A stretch of DNA of 64,000 nucleotides from Heterocephalus glaber (Eukaryota > Chordata > Mammalia > Rodentia > Bathyergidae): assembly GCF_000247695.1 (NCBI RefSeq), contig NW_004624882.1:4173902-4237901 (forward strand), written 5' to 3'. A program made the translations under genes and the position numbers. Below the pieces are notes generated by a model. That model saw only the letters and a list, made by a program, of their open reading frames with translations, did not search any database and was not told the DNA's origin. This document shows, in pieces, positions 55,381 to 64,000 of the stretch; position 1 is the stretch's first letter, and the number at the start of each line of letters is the position of its first letter.

Positions 55381-57189
55381 CTGCAAAATAAAATAATGAA
55401 AACAAATTTGAAAGTCAGGTCAGTTTTGTGTAATTTTGCTGACTCTAGACCAGCTTTGCCTAAATAATAATTATATTAGTACACTCACAATTAAGAGCCT
55501 ATCTCAGTGTATTTTTTAAATACCAGAGAAAACAGATATTGATAGTTAACAAAACAGGTAAAACCAGCATCTTCTTCCACCATTCTGTTTAATGAGGCAA
55601 TGACTATGGAATGCAGCTTCTCCAGACTAGGAGAGCGCCAATGCTCTGCTCCCCTCCCTGAGAAATGTACTCCCTTAAAACTTTCCGTTTCCCTATAACA
55701 CACATGAAAATCAGCTTAAATTATACAAAATGCACTTGTAGTATTTTCATCTAATGAATCAAATATCAACCACTGACCAAACGGAAAAAGTCAGGCAAGG
55801 CAACAATACAAATACCTTCTGAATACTTCCTGCTTTCCTTATACAATAGGAATCAGAAATTTCAAAGGGTCCTTTTTGTTTTTCTAGAGAACAACATCAA
55901 AGGCACAATGTCCACAAGCACCTCTCTTTGGGGAAAATCTGATTAAGGAAACCTTGGCTTGGCAGGAGATAGAAAAAGAAAAGAGTTTTCCACGGATTGC
56001 AGCAGAGCTTCCCCTCCCCCATCCCTGTGATCATGTTGATTGACAAGACAGTTTTAGGGCAGCAGCTGTTATATAAAAGGGGCGCACCTATAATTGTCTG
56101 AGTCTGGGCAGCTATCTCTTTGGTTGTCTCTATAAATGCACACTGACTGGTATGCATGGGAATCTGATAACCTAAATTTCACAAGTTCAATCCTCCCACT
56201 TCTTCTGTTCAAGTCCCTGGCCTCAGGAAAATGAGACATCACAAGCGCAGCCAGGCCCCATGAGACCAGTATGGATTTTGAACATGTGATTTCCCCAAAC
56301 TGGTTTGACCACAAGGCTATCTCTCCCAGTAGCGTTGAGAAATTGATAAACACTATCAGAACAACACTGATTTTAATCTTCATTTTAAACGTATGGTTTT
56401 AAGAAGTTAGAGTCAAAATAAAAAACAGAAATGCAGAGAAGGTGAGACAGGCTGCGGACTTCTTTCCAAGGATGACACACTCACAAAAAAGCGCATCACA
56501 AGATAAGCCTACCGCACACTCTCTGTCCCATCCAGCAACGCTGGCATCTGCAGCAGAATCCCTTTAGCAGTTAGAATGGTGTGACAGTGGCATGGTTCCA
56601 AGTCAAGCAGGTAGTGGCAGAGTGTTGTACATGATTCAGAACCTGAATGGGACCAAACCACAGCAAAAGCAATCCTACTGTAACACAAACTGAGACCTGA
56701 CTACATCCCTGCTATCCCAGCATGACAATATTCACGAATTAGCCTGGAGGAAAATGTCCAAATACAAGCACATTTTAAGCGTATTGACATATATGATCTC
56801 ATTTAATTAACAGGGGGAGGAACCCATCCTTCAGCACTGCAGAGCCTAATTTACTTACTTTACAATTCAGAACTGTTACAAAATGATTATAAATTCCTAT
56901 CTTTCCATTTTCTTTATAAAAACCCCAAGTTATTACAAAGACTTCTATACTCCTTGCTCCAAAATTAAATCAAGCAATACTTCTACTATTTTGTTGAGTT
57001 TCAGTTTGGCTTTATGTAAGAGCCACATGTCTCATGATTCTATTGCCTTTCTGAACAAAATGTGGAGCTCGTATGGTCACACACAGAATACGGTCTCAAA
57101 TCATGCCCGGGAGGAGTCATACCTCTTATGAGTCCAGCTAATGCCAAAGGCAAGGTCTCTACAACCACAGAAAAATGATCAAGTTCTTG

Positions 57190-57480
57190 CAGGTGGTCGC
57201 AAGTCCACAGTGCTGAGCTGGTTCTCCTGGACCACCGGCTGTGGCAGAAACCAGCGATGATATTGCAAAGACACTCAGCAGCCCTGTGGAGAGGCCCATG
57301 GATGTGGATTTTCTAACCCCTGTCAAGCCTTCAGATGAATGCAGCCCCTGTCAGCATCTTTACCACAACCTCATCAGGCCCCAAGAGAGAGCTGCCCACC
57401 TAAACTCTTCCCAATTCCTACACCACAGGAATCATGTGACATAATACTTACTGTCATCAGAAGCCACAAAATGTGAGGGT
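57190..57480 (+). mobile_element. Possible MaLR-type LTR remnant
   Basis: GCCTTCAGATGAATGCAGCC, ACAACCTCATCAGGCCCC and CCACAGGAATCATGTGACAT resemble the 3' half of an old LTR family. This explains an apparent 67-aa open frame here. Family uncertain. Confidence 0.45.
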
Positions 57481-60400
57481 ACAGCAACAGAGAACTAGTC
57501 CCCAAGCCCTGACATCCCTTCACAGCTCATCAGATACTGCCGCAGACATTTGTAGTGAGAAGCCAGGCTGCCATCTATGAACAGGTGATGAGATGCCAAG
57601 AGAATTTTTAGTCCTACTCAGGAACATTAAGACAAACATCTATGCCACTCTTCTGACTTATCTATCAGGATGACACGTCCTCAAGACGTCCAGATAGTTG
57701 TGGTTTCACTGAATACAGACAAAACCTTGTACAATTTTTCAATCACAGCATTGAGACTATCTGGATTTTTTCTCCTAATTATCATTCCAAAATACTTATA
57801 GGACAGGGACTTCATGGTTTCCTCTAGCACATGGCATACTATAAATGAATATTCTAAGCTGCACCAGTGTCAAAATGTTGTTTTTCTTCCAAGAAAGTGT
57901 TGGTGGGTAACACTACTTCAGTAATGATTAAGTCACTTCAGATGAGTTATTCAGTTTCAGAATCTATCTGATCACATTTCTACAAGGATAACTGATTACC
58001 GTCAGAAGGACACTGGAGCTCTTGGTGCTAGCGCTTCAGCAAGGGGTGTTTCTGGCTGTTGTTCATTTGTGGGTATCAGGGCGAGGCCAGGAGCCACCCA
58101 CGAGAGAACTCAGACTTGGCTGGGGAATAGCCAGTACTCTCGGCAAGGTGATAGGCTTCGTCCTGGAAAATAACATGATCTCTTATCCTGCCAGTTGCCC
58201 TCCACTCATTTGCCTGGAGACAATGACATCTAGAGACTCTTCCTCAAGCCCAGTGGCTCTGTGAAAAGTGCACACCCCTTAATCTGCCAAGGTAAACCTC
58301 TTGGGCTGGAGTTAAAAGTCTTCCTCAAGCCAAGACCCTACAAAGCTTCTGGTTCTTTCTGCTTCAACTGCCTACCACTCTGCAACATACACACAACCTC
58401 TATCCCAGGTAGGTGAGTCTGTTCATCCTCCACTCCTGCTGTACAACCCCCCCCCCAATTATACCCATTTCTGTTGTGAGTATCTTTTCGTCAGTCTGTC
58501 CTTGGCTTATGGATAGGCTTCCTACTCGCCTCTTATGTTCAATTTCCACCTGCCCTGCAAAGGTCAGTTCAACTGCCATCTCCATGGTTTAGAAGCCACT
58601 TCCATTTTCATATCACTGTGCCCACTAGACACAAAACTCCACTCCTGGTCTTGTTCATGACATTTATGCATATCTTTCACATAAACGAAGGCTAGCTGTT
58701 TAGTCTCCTCGACCAACAAGAACCCAGCACCAATATTAGAAGGGAAGGAGACTTTTGAAAGAAAATGTCAACCCAAAGCACATTCGCTTTACTCCTAAGT
58801 GAGTCCTTCCTGTCCTCACTGAGAAGCCACACCCACGGTAGCCCTAAAACACATCCATGCATCCAATTTTGGACAGCTGGCCTTCTGTTTAAATTATACT
58901 GACATCCCTACACTGACCTTCAATGCTAAATTCTTGCTTCTGCATATTTCCCAATGGATCAAGGATCTACAGCTTCACACAGGAAAAGCTCCTCTTCAGG
59001 TATGTCTAGCTTCATGTGGGCAATCACATTTTACTGCAGTTTTTCAAATGTTCATTGGCAGGAACACAGAACTAGCTCAGGGTAGGAACAAGTATGAAAC
59101 AAGGAAAAACCAACAGGGCTTCCAGCAGCTTGGCTTACAACTGGTTTAATGCATTTTGTTTGTATTATTTTATCAAAACAAAAGGATAGAAAAAACAAAA
59201 CTGCTAATACCAGCAGGGGGCCTCTGTAAACTTTATGCAGTTAAGGGAAAAGTGGAAAATGCTTGGTCTGGGGAAAAGCTAAAACCTTAGACAACATCTG
59301 GACTAAGCCAAAGCCAACGAGAGAACAAATTTAGTGGAACTGAACAAAAAGTTAGAAATATGTTGAAGACTATGTGTAAAAGATAAAGCACAACTGGAGG
59401 TATTTAAATCCTCTTCAGTTCTCCAGGAAAGGAGACCCTTCTTTTCACCCTTCCCCAGCGCACTTAAGTCCTTCTTCAGCTATTCCACAATTATATGGTA
59501 TACAAAAGCAATGGTCCATTATAATTTGTTTCCCTTACAATAAAATAGAAGAGAAAAATGAGAAGCAGAAATGACATTAGTAAAAGCAGTTACCTAGAGA
59601 AAACAGTAGCTTATTAAGAAGTGGAAGGAGTCAGGAAAAGTACAAATAACAAAACATGAGAACTCAAGCCAGCAAGCCTTGAGAGCATTTAGTAAGAAGT
59701 GCAAAAGACCCAGACAGACGCTCCCACCTTTCCCAGACCCCCATCTAACACAACGCTAATGACTTGTGCCCCAAAGGCCACCATAAATTTATGCCTAATT
59801 TTAAAACCCTAAGCTGTTTTTGCATCTACCAAAGATATTGAACTTTTAATCCTGTGACTAAATTGTTGCCAGAGAAAGTTTCTATTTTTTAAAAATGTAA
59901 CTGATTTTTGTTATATTTGTTTTTACTAGCTCAGGTGTTGAGCACACTATTAAAACTAAAAAGCAAGAGCACACTGTTCTAAGCTGTTTCTCTGCCCCAT
60001 TTCTCTCTTCTGTTGCTTCCAACTGTGATGGGACTCCCCACACTGACACTTCCGCCTGCTTTGTGCACAGAGATAAAATCATGTACTTTCTGTGCTGTCC
60101 ACCACTCCATTCACCTCCTCCAGATCAGACTGATCCACACGCAAGCATTACTTATTTGGATAAGTGGGCTTGCAAAGGAAGCTCCCAGGCAGGTCCAAGG
60201 TAGAACATTCTGGAATAGGCAGCGCCAGTAGATCAGCTGGTTTGGGCAGTTTCTTGTTTCTGATCTTAGAATTCTTTTTAATATATGGAAAAAGATTAGA
60301 TAATACAATTTGAACAAATAAATGAGCAATTCAATTTTGTCTTCTTACGAAAACATGGTTAAGGCTTTTAACTTTGAAGATTGCTTTTTTTTCTGAAAAA

Positions 60401-60939
60401 CTTAAAAACTTCCTTGTTAACTATCCAGTAGGGTATTACTTGTACCTAGGGAGGTCCATAAAGGGACAGAGAGTATGCGACAGGAGAAAGGAGCCTGCAA
60501 AAGGGAGAAAGAGAGAATCCAGCAGCTAGCAGCTTACATACTGGTATTTCACTGGATGGATCCAAGCCCAGGTTCTGGGATGTCAGATTCTTCCCTCCCA
60601 CTCTATCCCACAGGCATCATACACAGACCAGAGGATGTTTTTGTTTCCATTACAGAAAGTTTACGAAGTATACCTAAATAGGAGAGAAATGTCCATTCGT
60701 ATCACTATGCAAAGGCAACCACTATTCTTATTTTGGTGTATTTATTCTCCTTTTTTCGATGCACTCTATTAATTTTTTCTAATGTAGTCATGACTGTATA
60801 GTAAATGCAATTTTCCATTCTACCATTTTTACTTAATTTTTAACATGTTTACTTATTAATTCATATCATGAGTCTCTCCACTGGAACTATCTTATTGCTA
60901 TAGCATAATAACTCTGTCTCCTTTGTCATAAATTGTAAA

Positions 60940-61075
60940 CATCACCTGGAATAGGTGAACAACTCAAGCTCCTTGAAAACAAGTACTCCATCTACACTGC
61001 CTTTGACCCAGTACAGGATAGGGTAAGAAGTAGGTGTTCGATAATGTCTGCTACATAAATAACTTGTAATTGTAC
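60940..61075 (+). mobile_element. L2 LINE 3' end
   Basis: CAAGCTCCTTGAAAACAAGT, GCCTTTGACCCAGTACAGGA and AGGTGTTCGATAATGTCTGC follow the L2 3'-end layout. Confidence 0.55.
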
Positions 61076-61164
61076 AAACTGTTCACTCAAGGGATTAATG
61101 TAATTTATCTAAACACTCTCCTATTGACATTTACGTTAGTACCAGACCTTCAGGAGTATAAATA

Positions 61165-61795
61165 TCCATGAGAGTGACTCATTTTAGAAAACAGTTCAGC
61201 AATTTCTCAAACAAATAAACACAGAGTTGTTAACATTCAGCCCTATAAGACTTCTCCTAGGTTTGTACAGAAGAGAAATGAAAACATTTGTCTATAAGAA
61301 AATGTATACATGAATGTTTAGGGTAGCATTATTCACAACTGCCAAAAGATGCAAACAACTAACAACCATCAACTTATGAAGAGATAAACAAAACATGATC
61401 TATCAACACAATGGAATATTATTGGGCCATAGAAAGGAAGTAAGTACTGCTACATGCTTCAAGGTGGATGAACCTAAAAGTCACTGAACTGGGTGGATGA
61501 AAGAAGCCAGACACAAAACGCCATGTGTTATGTGGTTCTTTCTATAGTAAAAGTCCAGAAGAGGCAAATCCACAGAGATAGAAAGTAGATGAGTGGTTGC
61601 AGGGGCTGAGGGAAAGAGGAAATGGGATTGACTGCTAATGGGTACAGGGCTTCCTTTCGGAAAAGGCTTCTTCTTGTTATATAACTGGATAGTGGGAATG
61701 GTTGCAAAACTTTGTGAAAATACTAAAATACAGTAAACTATACACTGGTGAATACTATGGCCTATGTGTGTTATATCTCGATTTAAAATAATGAG
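61165..61795 (+). mobile_element. Old L1 3' end (end of ORF2 and 3'UTR)
   Basis: CTTCTCCTAGGTTTGTACAG, TAGCATTATTCACAACTGCC, CAATGGAATATTATTGGGCC, CAGAGATAGAAAGTAGATGA and TATATCTCGATTTAAAATAA run in the standard L1M order. Not coding. Confidence 0.9.
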
Positions 61796-61951
61796 AAGAG
61801 TATCTGTACATATAACACTCATAAACTCTATTTATAGCTATTTTTAAAGATTCTCAGAACTAAATTTCAAGGTCAAAGGACATGAAAGTTTCCCCTTATA
61901 TCCTAAATTAAATGTAAAATTTCAAACAGTAAAGTCTAAAGAATGAGGAAT

Positions 61952-62139
61952 AAAATCACTCATGATCGCAAAGTCCCAAGTTCGATCCCCAGTACCAAAA
62001 AAAAAAAAAGAGTAGGAAATTTTGGGCCGGGGATTTAGCTCAGTGGTTTCGCCTCTGTGCAAGCACAAGGACCAGAATTCAATCCTCGGTACCAAAAAAA
62101 AAGAAAGTCCTATCCTACACGTGAAAATCACTCATGATC
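61952..62139 (+). mobile_element. Double ID SINE insertion within one 16-bp target-site duplication
   Basis: AAAATCACTCATGATC occurs at 61952-61967 and, identically, at 62124-62139. Between them lie a 5'-truncated ID end (TTCGATCCCCAGTACC plus A13) and, at 62024-62105, a nearly complete ID (GGGCCGGGGATTTAGCTCAG, GTGGTTTCGCC, then a shortened core, TCAATCCTCGGTACC, A tail). Confidence 0.9.
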
Positions 62140-62959
62140 AAAGCCCTACATTCACATTTTAGCTTATTTTTCTCCTTTCTTTTTCCTACATTTTTCCATA
62201 GCTGATATCATACTGGATGCAATTTAATACACAGATTTTTTTTTCAGTTGGGTACTTCATGGCTTTTAGCTCTCTCAACATCGCTTTCCATGATCCGGTA
62301 TCTTCCACCATGCACATACGATCACAATTTTATTTACCAGGCACCTCCAGTCAATGATTTGGGGCATGTTTCAAGTGTCTGCTCCTTACTGTAAATAACA
62401 AATATGTACTTACGGTAAATGCTTTCTATATACTGTCAAAGTGCTTTACCCTCACCTCACACTCCCACCAGCAAAGGAAGAGGTCTTTTTCACCACTCTC
62501 TATGGATATTTCTAATGCATTTACTCAAGAGCTCAGAATAAATCCATACTGTCTAAGAGTGCTTTACTGCTAGGGAACAAGTAAGTGTGGCATACAGTAT
62601 AAGCTGACTACTGTTTCCAGAACATGCAGGATGTAGAAGACAGTCGGGGTGAACTGAGAAGTGTAAACCATTCACTCTCCTCACCCTCCACAACCACTGA
62701 GAGATCCTGCCACTGCAGATTTTTCCCTTAATAAATCACATTGCTTGGTCTTAACAGTAAATGAATACATTTTGCTGGCCATTCTTTAAAAAGTAGGGCA
62801 ATAGGAAGAGAGAGAATGATAAGAAAGCAGATGCTGATTCCTTTTGTTCCCTTTCATCTGTCACATCCTGCTGGGCTCTTTAAGGGGTGGCACTGGGCCA
62901 TCTCAGCCCCATCCAGGTGAGCTGTTTATTGCCATAAACCCATGGATGAGTCATCCTGT

Positions 62960-63000
62960 CTTTCGAAGGGCCTTGGTTTCCTAATCTGTAAACTGGGGAT
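62960..63000 (+). mobile_element. MIR SINE 3' scrap
   Basis: GGTTTCCTAATCTGTAAACT followed by GGGGATAATTA is the MIR-type segment (TTTCCTCATCTGTAAAATGGGGA). Confidence 0.5.
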
Positions 63001-63119
63001 AATTAGCCTCGTGGCTTTTCATGTTGGCTCACTATGGCCTCTTTAGCTAGAGCATGGAGGCCAGATCTAGTTCTCTCCCCTTCCTGCCACCCTCTTTTCT
63101 CCAGATTGGCTTCAAACAG

Positions 63120-63572
63120 AATTAGTTCCCTTTTGCTGCTATAACAAAGGCACTGCTAAATTGGTGGCTTTAAATAAAACAAATTTATTCTCTTACATTT
63201 TTGGAGGTCAGACACATAAAATGGGTCCCTGAGCTTTCTCTCCTTCTACAGGCTCCATGGGAGAATCTGTTTCCTTGGCCCCCTAGCCTGCTATCGTCCT
63301 TGTGGTCCCTCTCTTCCTCCATCTTCAAAGATAGCCATGGCCAGCCGAGTTTCCCTTAGGACACTGTCTCTCTAGTTCTCAGTTTTCTGCTTTCCTCTCC
63401 CATTTATAAGGACCTTGGGGATGACATTGGGCCCAGCAGGATCATCTCCCCATTGCAAGAACCTTAACTGAATCACATCTGCAAAAAAGTCCTTTTGGCC
63501 ACATAAGACATCTTCCCAGGTTACAGGGACTAGCACATGGACATCTGGGGGTCATTACTCTGCCAACCACAA
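63120..63572 (-). mobile_element. MLT1-type MaLR solo LTR, reverse
   Basis: ATTAGTTCCCTTTTGCTGCT, AAACAAATTTATTCTCTTAC, TTTGGAGGTCAGACACATAA, ATAAGGACCTTGGGGATGAC and GACATTGGGCCCAGCAGGAT are the antisense MLT1-type landmarks. It accounts for the 133-aa antisense open frame that overlaps it. No viral coding sequence. Confidence 0.85.
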
Positions 63573-64000
63573 GACACTGGGGAGGCTGTGGAGCCTGAGA
63601 AGATGGCAGAGCAGTGGGAGATAGTGCTAGAAGCCCACACCCTCCTTCCCAGCCTGGGCTCAGAGGGCTGGGAGATCTGACACCAATTGTACCAAACTGC
63701 AGAAAAGCTGAGGTGAGGAGCAGAAGGTGGGAGCAGAGAGCAAGGTGTAAATACTGATTCAGTGCACACTTTATCAGAAGGAGGCCAGAGTAATCCTTTG
63801 GCACTTGGACTGTACTCTTTCCAGTCTCCTGGAACAAGATCATCTTTATACTTTCAATTCATGCTTGTTTTTAATATGCTATTCGGAGAGGATACTATTA
63901 ATCTCAATTTCAGTTCCAAACCAATCCTCAAGAAATCATAATGACTTCCTTTACCTTTTCGAAGATACCTGGCTCCCAGTGAGTTTCGAAGCCCGCCCGT

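Larger units (their letters stand above)
55381..64000. other. WWC3 intron upstream of e1 (incomplete)
   Basis: At least 8620 bp. No WW domain 1 exon or promoter-like CpG island is visible. Recognised: LTR-like remnant about 57190-57480, L2 about 60940-61075, L1 61165-61795, double ID 61952-62139, MIR about 62960-63000, MLT1-type LTR about 63120-63572. Large parts (55381-57189, 57481-60939) show nothing I can name. Confidence 0.75.

Noticed and set aside
57241..57444. 67-aa plus-strand open frame starting MAETSDDIAKTL
   Set aside because: Looks protein-like at first glance but falls on an LTR-like remnant and has no splice context or known match.
63442..63843. 133-aa minus-strand open frame
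   Set aside because: Overlaps the reverse MLT1-type LTR and the sequence beside it; no retroviral or cellular protein motif.
1..64000. A new multi-gene biological system or defence locus
   Set aside because: There is one spliced vertebrate gene and its introns. I see no operon, clustered small genes, array or unexplained conserved module on either strand.

Overview
This window looks like a stretch of a rodent X-linked gene, not a bacterial, viral or plasmid sequence. It is AT-rich and full of mammalian repeats. The only gene I can support is on the minus strand: the middle of WWC3 (WW and C2 domain containing 3, a paralogue of WWC1/KIBRA). I found sixteen internal coding exons, e1 (55271-55380) to e16 (1322-1473). 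All have AG acceptors and GT donors, and all junctions join in compatible phase. Together they give 2520 coding bases and an uninterrupted reading frame of about 840 residues. The first exon(s), with the N-terminus and WW domain 1, lie beyond position 64000. The last exons, with the C-terminal aPKC-binding region and PDZ ligand, lie below position 1.

The organism is inferred from repeats and the gene. Fused B1 (7SL-derived) plus ID (tRNA-derived) dimeric SINEs, and lone ID elements including a subfamily with a CGCCTGC-containing core, point to a non-murid rodent of the squirrel/beaver/dormouse type. Mouse is unlikely because, from general knowledge, it lacks WWC3. I cannot name the species.

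Layout from high to low coordinates, which is gene 5' to 3'. 64000-55381 is an upstream intron with an MLT1-type LTR, a double ID insertion and L1/L2 fragments. 55380-51794 holds e1-e2 (WW domain 2 and the start of a long coiled coil). 51793-29424 holds e3-e5 with two large, repeat-rich introns. 29423-15373 holds e6-e8 (more coiled coil). 15372-12130 holds e9 and the large Ser-rich e10. 12129-2106 holds e11-e15 (a conserved acidic/Ser motif and the C2 domain). 2105-1322 ends with e16, a charged helical segment. Residue numbers below count from the split first codon of e1.

By family knowledge, WWC proteins are cytoplasmic/cortical scaffolds that bind LATS1/2 and other PPxY proteins and promote Hippo signalling, restraining YAP/TAZ. 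Nothing here looks like a new biological system. The points of interest are retention of an apparently intact WWC3 in a rodent, its non-canonical second WW domain, several weak splice donors in the C2 region, and well-preserved transposon insertions with readable target-site duplications.
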